From contig NC_090319.1 of the NCBI RefSeq assembly GCF_040869045.1, positions 279,965,693-280,029,692 of the forward strand: 64,000 nt of DNA, in the 5' to 3' direction. Of the stretch, positions 11,701-26,700 are shown piece by piece. The stretch's first letter is position 1, and every line of letters begins with the position of its first letter. Below the pieces are notes generated by a model that searched no databases, had not been told where the DNA came from, and saw nothing but the letters and a program-made list of their open reading frames with translations. The DNA is from Eurosta solidaginis (Eukaryota > Arthropoda > Insecta > Diptera > Tephritidae). The position numbers and the translations under genes were made by a program.

Positions 11701-14700
11701 CGTCGAATGGCTCACTCTATTAGAAATGGGGGTTTATAAAAAAAGGGGTTTCATTCCTTCTTCTCGCCAATATACTTACTCTCTCTTGCAGCAAATACCA
11801 TTGTGATTGTGGATTATCAAAAACTTTGCCTTGCAAATTTACGCTTACTTCGCCGAGGAAATCATTGCGTCCAAACATATCGGAGTGCCAAACAGTTAGC
11901 CATAATGTACGTGACTCCAAACTAGATACGGGCATGTGAAAGCGGAGCACTTCATCGAAAATTGGATTGAGTGTGTGTTTCTTGACTTTTGTTTTCCGTT
12001 TGCCAGCTTTGGATTTGTCCGGCAGCAGGTAGACCTAGTATGGTACGTGGTGCGAAGAGGATGTTAAGTTATTTATACGAACCGAAATTAATGTTTGTGT
12101 TTAAACTCACCTTAACGTAAGGATCACTGCGATTACGTTTAGCATCGACGGCGGCTAGATCCTTGCAGCGCACTACATGTATTTCCAATGCACCAAGTTT
12201 GTAGTTATATTGTATACCGAACTCAACTTGGCCCTTCACCACGACTGTGCCATAACGACCCTCGCCGGCACCGGAGTAAACGCTGGCCATAGAATCTGAG
12301 CGGAGCTGCAGATAAATGAAAATAAAATAAATAAAATAATAATAATAATTTTATTTGCACTGAAGGCCAATGTAGCTAGTGTGCTGTTAAATTAGTGTAA
12401 TATTTTATATTATCCTAATAAATAATAATAATAATAATATTAATATAAAATAGGTAAATGAATTACAAATTTTTTAAGAACAAAAAACTTAAAAAAAAAC
12501 TAGAAAATAAATAAATAACATCAGGAAATATGAATAATATTTAAAATGTATATTAAATATCATATTCTGCATTTCAATTTTATTATTTCGCAGCATCTCG
12601 AAATTGGTTTCTTCCTCTTCGTATTATTTTGTTTCTTGTTTATTTATTTATTTTTTTGTTAATTACTCAACTGAGTCATTTCTTAAAAAATTTTAGAAAT
12701 CTAAAGCTGTAAATTCTTTCACTACATTGTGTTTTGCTAAATCACTGTTTTTTCAGACTTACAAAAAATTTGTTTGACAACAACTATAAAAGCAGGTGTT
12801 TTCCACGTGTTAATAAACATGAAGAAGTATTTACAATGTAAAATTGGCTTTCAAAATATTTTTATATGCATACTCCTTTGTTCTTGCTTTTTACGAAATA
12901 TATAGATGCTCAAACATATACATACGTATATATGTATATATGTACGTTAGGGTAGTCCCCCGACTTGTTTAGCAAACACAGAAGCTCTTGGGATCCTATT
13001 TGTGATAGCTTCTCATTCTTTATAGGTCGGATAGTAGAATACTAACATTTACGGTAGGTTCTAGAAATCTTCCAGTATTTGCCAAGAGAACGGAGTTATT
13101 CTATATCATAAGTCCTGGCACCTTATTGGGGTTTTTCCGTTTGGTCGTCAAATTCTCTTAACACTGTGAACACATTCAGTTTATGTGAGGTTTTTACTAA
13201 CCGGCCAGTTTAACCTAACCTAAGAGTACTAAGAACTTTAAACGTTAAGGTGGAAAGTAAGCCCAAAATTGAATTAACTATCTATCACAGGGTCGTGCGC
13301 AAGGGGGAAGGGGTTTGAACCCCCCATGGGCTTAAAACGACTGCATTTTTTTCATAAAAAGTGGTAGATGGAAGAGTGCATTTGTTGACTGATAGCAACT
13401 CCTGTTTTTATTAATTTTTATGATCATTACTATGAGCTTCCATATGTTCAAACCCCCCATAGACAATTCCTGCGCACGCTCCTGATCTATCATATTATGC
13501 CTAGGGATCATTCCACCACTTTCCCCTTTGAAACAATATATTTAAATAATTTTAACTGCCCCGGTGGTGTGGCGATAGCGTGCTCCGCCTACTACACCGA
13601 AGATCCTGGGTTCACGCCCCGGGCAAACCAACATCAAAATTTTAGAAACAAGTTTTTTTAAATAGAAGAAAGTTTTTCTAAGCGGGATTACCCCTCGGCG
13701 GTGATTTAGCAATTTCTGCCATGAAAAGCTTCTCTGTGAAAAGTTCGGAGTCGGTATAAAACATGTAGGCCCCGACCCGCCAATTTGTAGGAAACATTAA
13801 AAGGAGCACGACGCAAATTGGAAGAGTTGCTCGCTCTAAAATCTCTTCGGAGGTTATCGCGCCTTACATTTATTTATTTTATAACAGCCATATATATCGT
13901 AGAAATCCAACCATTTTGCGAATTTCGGGATTGTTTTCCGGATCGTGGGCAGTTTTGAGAAAATTTCGAGATCATTTTGGGTGACAGTTTCGCAATTGTT
14001 TTAAGAATATCTAGACCGTTTCGAGATAACTTCAGAACTGTTTTCGTTATCATTTCAAAGGTATGTCCGGATCACTTCAGGGTCATGCATTTTTGTCGGA
14101 CTATCTCGATCAATTTTTAAAATTTCGGGATCGTTTCGTAGCTACTTCCAAATAATTTCGATTTTGCTTTGGAACCACTTTGGTGACCACTTCAGGATGG
14201 TTTTAAGAATATCGGGAGTATTAGGAGGTTATTGCAGAAACGTTTTCGGGATCATTTCAAAAGTACGCCCGCGTAACTTCGGGATCGTTTTGGGACTATT
14301 TTGGTATAATTTGGAATAACTTCGTGACTGTTTAGAATATTATATTAAAACAATATACCACATTTGATATAAGACCCGTATAGATCGTGGAGTTCAAGCA
14401 ATTTACTGAATTTCGGTATAGTTTCAGAACTATTTCGAGATAATTTTGAGATCACTTGGTAACAATTTCGGGATCGTTTTAAGTACATCGGGACTATTTC
14501 AATATAATTTCAGAACTGTTTAGGTGATCCTTTCCGAACTATGTCAGCATTACTTAAGGGTAATTGCTCGGATGATTACAGATGATCTGGACGATTAAGG
14601 CATTGTTTTCGGTATCTTTTTATATTCATATGGACACTATTATGCCTTTATTTCGGTATGGTTTTTTGTTTTAAATTTACATCATTTCTGATTTCGGGAT

Positions 14701-17700
14701 TGTTTTCAGAATCAGGATTGTTTTCACAAGCAATTAACGGCCACCGTGGTGTGATGGTAGCGTGCTCCGCCTACCACACCGTGTGCCCTGGATTCACACC
14801 CCGGACAAAGCAAGATCAAAATTTTAGAAATAAGGTTTTTCAATTAGAAAAAAATTTTTCTAAGCGAGGTAGCCCCTCGGCAGTGTTTGGCAAGCGCTCC
14901 GAGTATATTTCTGCCATGAAAAGCTCTCAGTGAAAACTCATCTGCCTTGCAGATGCCCTTCGTGGTCGGCATAAAACATGTAGGTCCCGTCCGGCCAACT
15001 TGTAGGAAAATCAAGAGGAGCACGACGCAAATTGGAAGAGAAGCTCGGCCTTAGATCTCTTCGGAGGTTATCGCGCCTTACATTTATTTATTTATTTTTA
15101 TTTCAGAGTCAAGGCGAGGATATTTTATTACTAGCCTCATATAATTTCGTGATTATTATTGGCACCATTTTGGGATATTTTTTTGGAATCAACTCGGGGC
15201 TATCCCGAACCATTTTAATTTTTCATTTTAATTTTTCATAGGGAGTAGCTCCAGATTAATTTGGGATTGTTGGCCTTATATTTTTTCGACTTTTTCGGGA
15301 TCGTTTAAGGACTGTTTTAGCAACGTTTTATGGATTGTTAACAAGATTAAATTGATACGATTACCTGATCATCAATTCATTCATAGTAAATGTTATACTG
15401 AAAGCATAGCGTTCAGCTTTGAAGAACATTTCTAATGAAAATTTGGGTATTCACGTTTGTTTGTGCTATAACAGGGCTATCACGAAAGTTTGGAACTTCC
15501 TTTTATATTTTTTCTTCAATAAATAATACCATACCTATTTTGGCCTAGCTAAATAACCATATATTTTCGGCAGTTTTTAATGGCTGACCTGCTTAAAAAC
15601 TTTACAAAGATTGTGTAAAGGACAAACAAAATTTACTCAAGATTTAATTAAATACACTTTAAAAGATATTAAACTCTAATTGTTGCCTTTTTTGATTCTT
15701 TCCTTATTAGCATTTTCGAATTAATATTTGAGTTTGTTGTCATTTCTAATCACTTTTTTAGAGATTCTTTAATTGTTTACGAGTGAGGGATCTAAAAGGG
15801 GTCAGTCTAAATGCAAAGAGCAACGAACTACGAGAGCTGTCGACACATGCAACCAGTTCGTGAGACTTCAAAAATTTACAGTTTACTTTTTTGGATATAT
15901 TGAAGCATTTTGTGATATAAAAAAATTCGAGCCGTAATTTTCTACTATCTGAAATAAGTTTGGAGCACCCTTATAAACCAATGTAGATATCATAGTACAA
16001 AAGTGCAAATGTACAGCTGCATTTGTAATTTATGAGTTTGTTCTCATTTCCTCGTTCGTCACAGTAATGATTTAGCGATTATGCAATAAATGTTGGGCGC
16101 TGTTTTAGCTACTAATTGTTGGTTTTTCAAAGTCTTAATGTCACTCATTCTTTAATACTTACTAATCGTCTAAATGTCGCTAAAATATTTTTTTTCATTT
16201 AGGAAATGTTTCGAACCTAAAGGGATTATTGTACTTACATCAGCGAACAAAAAAACAGCAGTGGCAATTTTTTTATCAAGTTTCGTCTATAACATGGCGG
16301 AACCAGGAACAGGTGACTGCCGGAAATCAACTGATTGGTACGTTTTCAATTTTATTCAAATCATTTGACACTTGAACTTCCGGCGCCGTACGATTTTGAT
16401 TAGTCCATCTTCTTACAAAAATAAAGTATGTATTTTCATTTATGTTAGTATGTACATATGTCATCGTGCTGCCACCTTGTATGGTTCCGCCATGGTCTAT
16501 AAAATCGTTGTTTATGTCATTTTGTAACTGAAATTATGCAAAGCAATATAAAAAATGTTTTCGAAAAAGTTCGGAATTTCGATAATATTGTACGAAAATT
16601 TCAAACTCAATCAATCAATTTTAATCCAAAAAAGTACAAGGTATAGGTCTCTCAAAATAAGCATTGATTTCCGAGCATTTTTATTACGAAGGCTGTTTCA
16701 GATTTTTTTTCATACTAAGTGCGCTGAATTTTTGTTCTTCTAAAAACTAAAAAAATAACAAGTAAGGAAGGCTAAGTTCGGGTGTAACCGAACATTACAT
16801 ACTCAGCTGAGAGCTTTGGAGACAAAATAAGGGAAAATCACCATTTAGCAAAATTAACCTAGGGTAACCTTGGTAATGTGTTTGTATGACATGGGTTTCA
16901 AACGGAAGGTATTAAAGAGTATTTTAGAAGGGAGTGGGCCATAGTTTTATAGGTGGACGCCATTTCAGGATATCGCCATAAAGGTGGACCAGAGGTGACA
17001 CTAGAATGTGTTTGTACGATATGGGTATCAAATGAAAGGTGTTAATGAGTATTTTAAAAGGGCCTTAGTGCTATAGGTGTACGCCTTTTCGAGATATCGC
17101 CATAAAGGTGGACCAGGGGTGACTGTAGAAGGTGCTTGTACGATATGCGTATCAAATGAAAGGTGTTAATGAGTGTTTTAAAATGGAGTGGGCCTTAGTT
17201 CTATAGGTGGCCTTTTCGAGATATCGCCATAAAGGTGGACCAGAGGTGACACTAGAATGTTTATGTACGATATGTGTATCAAATGAAAGGTGTTAATGAG
17301 TATTTTAAAAGGTAGTGGGCCTTATTGCAATAGGTGGACACCTTTTCGACATATCGCCATAAAGGTAGACCAGGGGTGACTCTAGAATGTGCTTGTACGA
17401 TATAGGTATCAAATTAAAGGTATTAATGAGTGTTTTATAAGGGAGTGGCCCTTAGTTGTATATATGAAGGCGTTTTCGAGATATCGATCAAAATGTGGAC
17501 CAGGGTGATCCAGAACATCATCCGTTGGGTACCACTAATTTATTTATATATGTCATACCACGAACAGTATTCCTGCCAAGATTTCAATGTCGTTTGATTT
17601 CGCCCTGTAGAACTTTTTCATTTTCTTCTACTTAATACCCACCCATTTTACAAAGTCTTTCCTAAAGTTATATTTTGCGTCAATAAACCAATCCAATTAC

Positions 17701-20700
17701 CATGTTTCATCTCTTTTTTCATATTTGGTACAGAATTATGGCATTTTTTTAATTTTTCGTAATTTTCGATATCGGAGAAGTGGGCGTGGTCATAGTCGGA
17801 TTTCGGTCATATTTTATACCAAGATAAAGTGACTTCAGATAAGTACGTGAACTAAGTTTAGTTAAGATATATCGATTTTTGCGCAAGTTATCGTGCTAAC
17901 GGCCGAGCGGAAGGACAGAGGGGCGACTGTGTATAAAAACTGGGTGTGGCTTCAACCGATTTCGCCCATTTTCACAGAAAACAGTTATCGTCATAGAATC
18001 TATGTCCCTACCATATTTCACAAGGATTGGTAAATTTTTGTTCGACTTATGGCATTGAAAGTATTCTATACGAATTAAATGAAAAAGGGCGGAGTTAGGC
18101 CCATTTTGAAATTTTCTTTTATCTTATAGTAATAGGATTAACGTGCCTACCAAATTTCATCATGATATCTTCAACGACTGCCAAATTACAGCTTGCAAAA
18201 CTTTTCAATTACCTTCTTTTAAAAGTGGGCGGTGCCACGCCCAATATCAAAAATTTTACTAGTTTTCTATTCTGCGTCATAAGTTCAACCCACCTACCAA
18301 GTTTCATCGCTTTAGGCGTCTTTGATAATGAATTATCGCACTTTTTCGGTTTTTCGAAATTTTCGATATCGAAAAAGTGGGCGTGGTTATGGTCCGATTT
18401 CGATTTTAAATAGCGATCTGAGATGAGTGCCCAGGAACCTACGTACCAAATTTTATCAAGATACCTCCAAATTTACTCAAGTTATCGTGTTTACGGACGG
18501 ACGGACGGACATGGCTAAATGAATTTCTTTGTTCGCCCAGATCATTTTGATATATAGAAGTCTATATCTATCTCGATTAGTTTATTCCGTTACGGATTAC
18601 CGTTATGCGAACAAAGTTAATATACTCTGTGAGCTCTGCTCATCTGAGTAGTAAAAGTTTGTTTGAAGACGTTTGTGCGATTGTTTTACATACATATGTA
18701 CAAATGTAGTTTCAATTTCAAAATTCATAGGAGTATGTTTCTAAAGTTGTCGAAAATATTGAGGGATTTTTATATTATTTTACATTTTTGGGTTTTGTTA
18801 ATAGGCTTATTTTATTTTACGTTCTCGGAGCGCTCTTAATTTAGGAATCCAATATGAGCCCGAAATATGTGAAATATATGAGCATCCGAAATATGATCAT
18901 ATAAGGGTCAAAGATGACTTGATACGAAACATTTGTTTACGCTCTCGATTTTTTCCCTCTCACGAAGGATTTATCTCAAATTTCTGCTGGCAACAATTAC
19001 AGATAAATCCCTCGCGCCAGCTGAAGCGGGTGCCAGAACAAAAAATGTGCCAGCTAAACCGAAAAACGGGCCAAAAATTTCGGTAAACTTTAGTTTGTCA
19101 TACAACTGTACAAATGCGTTCAAAAATTATGGGAAAAAAGACAAAAATACTTGTTTTAGTGTAACTATTATTAGTTAGAAGGCGAAGGGTAAATATTATT
19201 TCCCACTCAGAAGTTATCACTAAAAACAGGTTTTGTAAATATGAAGTCCCGATGCAACGAGTCCATTTTGTTTACAGAAACTTGAACATCAGACATGTAA
19301 GATAAGCCCGATCCACTAAATGATGTTAACTATTATATCCTAGGTCCGATTTACTCAAATTTCAAAATAATATTTGGTTTTCACTGTGAGTTAAATGCGT
19401 TACAATACTTGACTAATTAATTTAATGTAAATTTTACTTATATTTATTTATTTTTAACTCTAACTATTCGTATTATTGTAAAATGAGTTTAAAGAAATGA
19501 ATATTTTTCGACTGACATTATACCCAGCTGTAATCGTACGCAGGGTATTATAACTTTGATTGGATAACGGTTGGTTTTACAGGTATAAAGGAATCGAGAT
19601 AGATATAGACTTCCATATATCAGAATCGAAAAAAAAAATTTGATTGAGCCATGTCCGTCCGTCCGTCCGTGCGTCTGTCCGTTAACACGATAACTTGAGT
19701 TAATATTGAGATATCTTCACCGAATTTCGTATACGAGCTTATCCGGACCCAGAATAGATTGGTACTGAAAATGAGCGAAATCGGATGATAACCACGCCCA
19801 ATTTTTATATATATAACGTTTTGGAAAACACAAAAAACCTGATTAGTCAGTAAATAATACACCTAGAATGTTGAAATTGGACGTGTGGACTGATATTGAG
19901 ACTCTTGATAAAAATTTGAAAAACATTTTTTAAATGGGCGTGGATCCGACCACTTGTGATAAAATCAATTCTACAAATATTAATTATAAATCAAAAATCG
20001 TTAAACCTATCGTAACAAAATTCGGCAAAGAGGTTGCCTTTACTGCAAGGAATACTTTAAAAAAAATTAACGAAATCGGTTAAGGACCACGCCCACTTTT
20101 ATATAAAAGATTTTTAAAAGGGTCGTGGACGAATAAAATAAGCTATATCTTTGCAAAAAGGGGCTTTATATCAATAGTATTTCATTTCCCAAGTGGATTT
20201 ATACCAATAAATAGGAAAAACTTCAAATTTAAAAAAATGGGCGTGCCACCGCCCCTTTTATGACTAAGCAATTTTATATGTTTCGGGAGCCATAACTCGA
20301 AGAGAAATTAACGGATCGTAATAAAATTGGGTACACAAATTTTCCCTATAGCAGGAAATATTTCTAGAAAAAATGGACGAGATAGGTTAAATACCACGCC
20401 CACTTTTATATAGATGACTTTAAAAAGGGTCGTGAGATAAAATAATAAGTTAAATCTTAGCCAAAAAGAGCTTTGTATCAATCGTATTTTGTGCCATTAT
20501 AACAAGAAATAGGAAAAATTCAAATCTTGAAAAATGGGCGTGGCACTTCCCCTTTCTTGCAATGCATTTCCCAACGTTTCTGGAGCCATAACTCGACGAA
20601 ATATTAGGTGTTTAACAGGAAATATGTTCAGTAAAAATGGACTAAATCGGTTCAAACTGGTATGTATGCTTTTTCGTTCATGGACGCTTCGCCTAGTCAT

Positions 20701-23700
20701 ATCTTAGTTATCCGCATTTTAACAATGTACGTAAGTATTATGGACTTTCTTGATTGCAACAACATATTGCACCCGCTGTATATCCCGATTGATGTGTCGA
20801 GTCTTCGTGTGTCTTCGATTAGACCTGACGCCAAGTATCATACATTCCAACAAGGCTTCCCAATATGCTACCCCTACTTTTAATAACTAACTTCGAATAT
20901 CCGATCTGACCGAGGCAATCATAATCCCTTATTTGATGCATACTTTTGATTCTGAAAAGAGTCATGTAAGAAGTAAATTATGTGCTTAATAGGAGTCTCA
21001 TCGGACTCCCTTTTAGGGTTCCTATTGGAATTCTATTTAGGAGTCTGATCGGGCTTCTATTTAGGCTCACTTAATGTATGAATCATATGGGACAATCATC
21101 GGCCGCAGAGAAATGCGTTCATTTCGGTCTCCAAAATGAGCTCATAAAGAAAATAAACGCTCCAATTTAGGACACCTTTCTGACTCTTTTAAGATTCCGA
21201 ATTTTTGCTGGAAAAGGATTAGAAAATAAGTGGGCACAAACGAACATCATTCTTGCTTATATCATCATTTGTTTCAAATTCTTTATACTACTTACACCCA
21301 AGGAACTAAGACTATCACGATTCTGATGCATTGCCACCAAACGATCAATATCCTCATCCGATTGTGTGGGCCATGTTTCGCTGGTAGCGCTGCCGCGTGA
21401 TTGGATCGGACTTGCAGCTGCTTCATTGCGTTTAACAGTAACTGGTGATTTGGTAACTTCCTCAGCAGCGGCTTTGGCTTCTTCTGCAAATAAAAGAAGA
21501 AAAAGTAGAGAAAACGAATCAATAAAAAATTTAATTTGTTGTTGTAAAAACCAATCACAAATATATGAGTGATTGGCACAGTAAAAAATAATGGTAATAA
21601 TTAGTATACAAATAAGGTGCTGCTGCTTACACATATTTATGTTTTGTTCGACTGAGATATTTTGGGGAAAAAAATACTTCAAATCAAATGTTTAGTAATT
21701 GTAAAATATTGCTCATAAATATGTAGGCTGCATGCGCAGCACTCCCAATTGGTTGTAGAGTCGCGCTCCTATGGCGCTGATTGTGCAAGAGCTGCTTAAA
21801 ATATTCACAGAAACAAAAAAAAAAACAAAAAAAAAAAAACGTGTCCAATAGCCGGTTTTCTACAATTACATTAAGTGCACATTGTTTTTGTTAACTTTTC
21901 ATTTCGTGCACACACGAACATAAGAATGTAAGCCGGACCGTTACATAAATTTGAAAACAAAAAAAAAAAAAATATGTATATATGTACATTAGAGTGGAGT
22001 GAAATTTTTTTTTGGCATTTTCGTTTTGAAATACCTGTAAAAAGTTGCCGTTATTGCTCACAAATATACATGCAAAATTTTATTTGGCACATGATACATT
22101 TAGAGGTGCCCCCAACATTATAAACTTAGAGAAATTCAAAATTTCTTATCGAAAAACACTAAAGTATAATATTCACAAATTAACGCTAAATCATATTCTG
22201 TGTCTTCCCGTTGGCAACAATTTGACCTTGAATAGTGCGTGGATAGGTGAGGGAGGAGAGGTGATTTCTCTGCACTTGTCAATCGTTGCTCGAACGCCAT
22301 TAAGTGAGCGCGTCGCGCGTGTTATTGTTATTCTACTTGTGAGGAACATTGATTTTAAACACTGCCGTTAAGGAAATAACACTCATGTAAGTAATATTTT
22401 CAAATTGCTGTTTACAGATAAATACAATTCAGATCGTAATTAAATATTTTCGATGTGAGTTAGACCTATTATTTCTCTTTGTTACAGTAAAATGTCACAA
22501 GTCAAAATACGACAAACAACATGTTGTCCTGTGTTTGGTTTGCCAGAGAAGTTACCAGTGTCTCTATTACCAACTTATAATGATGTTATGAAGTATTACT
22601 TATTTATTAGATACGAATTAAAACCTGACAAAACAACAAAAGAGCCCACAGTTCATGATATATCCGAAAGATTGGCTACGGAAATTTTAGATATCTGGCG
22701 AAAAGCGTCGCTTCCCACTGTCAGCTTTAAGAGACTACTACAACTTATTCGATCTTACCATGACAAATATAGACGCTTACTAAAACCTTATCAGGGCCGT
22801 CAAACGAACAAGAAATATCAAGAAAAGATAACTGAATTTGTTACTGAGTCCCAAAGGTTATTTGATATTTGCAGTTGCAAATGCAAACTTATTAACTCAA
22901 AATGTACTTGCTCAAAAGACAGCCGTGTTCCCAAGGAAGAAGTATCTTTCTTAATTGATCAAAGAACTATGAGAAAAATGATGATAGGCGGGGTAGATTT
23001 GGTTGCGACAGTAAAAAATATGAAAAAAATAAAAAGACAAGAAAAACAATTACTACGTAACAAAGAGATAATGGATCCTAACCAGTCGTCTTGTTCTCGT
23101 TCTTTGCCTGATGTCTTAACGACCGAAAGTACCAGTTCAAGCAATAATAGCGTAGCTTCTAGCCATCATCAATCGCCAAAACAAATAGCTGCTCCGCCAT
23201 CAAAGAAAAAAAGATTAAATTTACCATCATTAGCTCTCGCCTGTGATCGTACTGGAGTCTCTGACAGAACAGCTTCTATTATAGCTTCTTCTGTGTTAAA
23301 AGATGTTGGAATTATTACATCAAAGGATCTTAGTGCTGTCATTGATCGTTCAAATTTGCGCCGTGAAAGAACGAAAGTCAGATCAGAATTACAAGATGCA
23401 GATTGCAATAAAAGTATACGCGGTATTTATTTTGATGGCAGAAAGATAAAACTTTGGTAAGCATTCAGAAGAAAGGCAAATTTTATAGAAAAGAACTACA
23501 GAAGACCATTATGTGATTTTATCAGAACCAGGAAGGGATTATTTCGGGCATGTTACGTGTGAGTTGGGAACTGCTAAAGGTATTGAAATTACCATAATAA
23601 ATTATTTGAGAAAAAAATCGGTGAAATTGGATGAATTAGTTGTTGTTGGTTGCGATGGTACAGTTGTGAATACAGGTTTCAAAGGAGGTGTTGTTCGGTT

Positions 23701-26700
23701 AATGGAAAAAGAACTTAGTAAACCATCACAATGGTTTGTCTGCCCGTTACATTCGAATGAGTTACCATTGCGACATCTTTTGTTGCATTTGGATGGAACA
23801 ACTACAGGGCCTAAATGCTTTTCAAGTCCTATTGGATCTGAATTACAAAAATGTGAATCAATGCCAATTGTCCAATTTACCACCATTCCCTCCTTATTAC
23901 CTGAAGTCACTAAAAACGAGTTGAGTACCGACCAAAAATATCTTTACGATGTGATGACAGCTATCAGCACTGGCATTTTTTCTCCCGATTTAGCTAATAT
24001 TACACCCGGACCTCTTAACCAATGCTACTAAACCAGACCCCGAAGAAAATTGAGTGATATTAGCTACGTTCGTAATGAGAGTTTATGGTCCAATGTGGTT
24101 CACAATAAAATGTAATCCCTCATGTACAAACGGAGCTAAGCACCTGTGGAAAACAATAACCCCAACTCGATACTTGAACGAGCATTTATAGAAAATCATT
24201 GATAAGGTGATCCAAGGAAATGGATATTTCGGTCATCCAAAAAGTATTCTTGTTGCTATGCTTGCAGACGACAGAGAAATTATAGATACGTAAGCTGGCT
24301 TATCAGCGAATTTTGAAAGCAAGAGCAGATAATACTCAAGACCTTCGTGCATTTAAAGTGCCTGCTTTAAATTTCGATGCCAAAGGTTATAGCGACTTAA
24401 TTACGTGGCAAGACTGTAAGATAGCTAAGCCACCTCTGACTTCTAATTTATCTGACGAAACCTTGAAAGAGATTGTCAAAAGTGGTTTGACTACGTGCCA
24501 GAATATCAAAGATTTTCCATGCCATACCCAAGCCGTAGAGCGCGTTATCAAATTTTTTCATACAACATCACTCCACCCTAATGTACATACATATTAGAGA
24601 TATACGCCGCCGATTTTGGTTGTTTTTCGCACGCCGCCGTCAACAATATCGGCGCGGCGGCGGTGCTGGTGGCGTCCGGCGCGTTTTATATTTTCTCGTT
24701 TAAGACTGTTTAGTAAGCTGGGTTGATTTGCATGGACGAAATTTAACCCATATCGCGCCATCGATTTTTCGATAGATTTTGGGCTCAGGAAAAAAAGTTC
24801 CACTAAGCATACCCAAAAAAATAATTTTCGAGCCTGCAAAATTTTAGTTTTTTGACTTTTTTTCTTTGATTTTTAAGGTTTTTTTCATTACCTACTTAAA
24901 AAATTTTCATTTCATTTTAAAATTTTCTGTATACCCTGTCCGACTCAAAATTGTCTGCTAAAAACTTTGGCGATAACAGTTTTTTGAAAAAAAAAAATAT
25001 TTTTTTGGGTTTTGAGGAGTGTTTTGGTGAAAAAATTTATTTTTTCGCCATTTTTTTTAAGGGTTTCTTCAGAAACGTGCAAAAGTGTTGCCGATGAAAA
25101 CGGGTTTGTCTCATAGTTCCTATCCCACTTAAAATTATGCGATAAAAACGTTGGTATTAACAGTTTTAAAAAATTTTTTTTTTTGGTTTTTGGGACTTAC
25201 CAATAAGTATACCAAAATGATCAGGGGACGAGCTAAGTTGATTTAGCCATGTCCGTCTGTCCGTCCATCCGTCCGTCTGTCCGTTTGTTTGAACGCAAAC
25301 TAGTCCCTCAATTTTTGAGATATCTTGATGAAATTTGGTAAGCAGGCATATTTTGATGGGGGATTTGACATTTGTCGGAATCGACCGGATCGGACCACTA
25401 TAGCATATACCTCCCATACAATCGATTGTGATGTTGCAAATTTTACCACAAGCTTACGTATTAGGCATAATGGTTGTCTGAAAAATCGTCAAGATCGGAC
25501 ATATGTATAAAAAAAAATAATAGTTTAAAAAAACTAAAAAAATACGCTTTTATACCAAACCGAACTAAAAAATAGAAAAAAATTTTCAATTAAAAGGAGT
25601 TTATATAACAGTGGTAGAAGGTCAAACAATCTTTTATAGTTAATCACCTCAAAATAAAATTATAATAAAATTTAAGTTATTAACAGAATAGTTTCATTCA
25701 AATTAAAAAGCGTGGGTTGCATTTGACTACATTTCATATCTTTCCTCTCAGATAGTTGCCAATAGAATGATTGCAACATTCAATATCAAGCACCCCACGC
25801 TTTTTACTGTGAATTAAATTATTCTGTTAATAACTTAAATTTTATTATAATTTTATTTTGAGGTGATTAACTATAAAAGATTGTTTGACCTTCTACCACT
25901 GTTATATAAACTCCTTTTAATTGAAAATTATTTTCTATTTTTTAGTTCGGTTTGGTATAAAAGCGTGTTTTTTTAGTTTTTTTAAACTATTATTTATTTT
26001 TAATTTTTTAGTTCAAGTAATTTTAAAAGTTTTAGTTGAGAGTGATGAAACCTCGAAACGCCAGTGGTCCATGGATGAATCCAACCCCATGGCACCGAAA
26101 AGGGCCAAGACGCAGGGAGGCTGGACGCGGTCTTTCGCCGAAATTGCCAAGGGTCGGAAAATCATTGGCATTATAGATGAGAGCAGCGAAGATGGCAGGA
26201 TCCCGAAACAACAGTGGAAGTGGATCGAGGCCGCGCTCGCTGCGGTGCATTCAAAGTGGTAATAAGGCCAATTGACCTTATGTCACCACAACATCACATT
26301 AATGCATTGTCATCTAGCCTTGATACGTGTGCAAAGTTTCAATCAAACTTATGGCCATCCAAAGTGGTAATAAGGCCAATTGACCTTATGGCCGTTGACC
26401 TTATGTCACCACACCATCACATTAATGCATTGTCATCGAGCCTTAATACGTGTGCAAAGTTTCAATCAAAATTATGGCCATTCAAAGTGGTAATAAGGCC
26501 AATTGACCTTATGGCCGTTGACCATTTGTCACCACACCATCACATTCATGCATTGTCATCGACCCTTGATACATGTGCAAAGTTTCAATCAAACTTATGG
26601 CCATTCAAAGTGGTGATAAGGCCAATTGACCTTATGGCTGTTGACCTTGTGTCACCACACCATCACATTAATGCATTGTCATCGAGCCTTGATACGTGTG

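Noticed and set aside
12069..12290. Met at 12290 as an independent start for a C2-only protein
   Set aside because: The exon opens 15 nt earlier at a good acceptor and continues the frame from 21296; an internal promoter was not evident.
14739..14830. Possible tRNA gene from the A- and B-box-like head
   Set aside because: The same head occurs in seven dispersed copies with a common non-tRNA body and does not fold as a cloverleaf by eye; SINE.
21257..21682. Full 141-aa minus ORF as a gene of its own
   Set aside because: Only 21483-21296 is coding, bounded by a clean acceptor and donor and in phase with btsz; the rest is intron read-through.
25166..25417. ORF with QTNGQTDGWTDRRTW repeat peptide
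   Set aside because: Translation of the GGACGGACGG simple-sequence box found in R1 repeats and the foldback arms.
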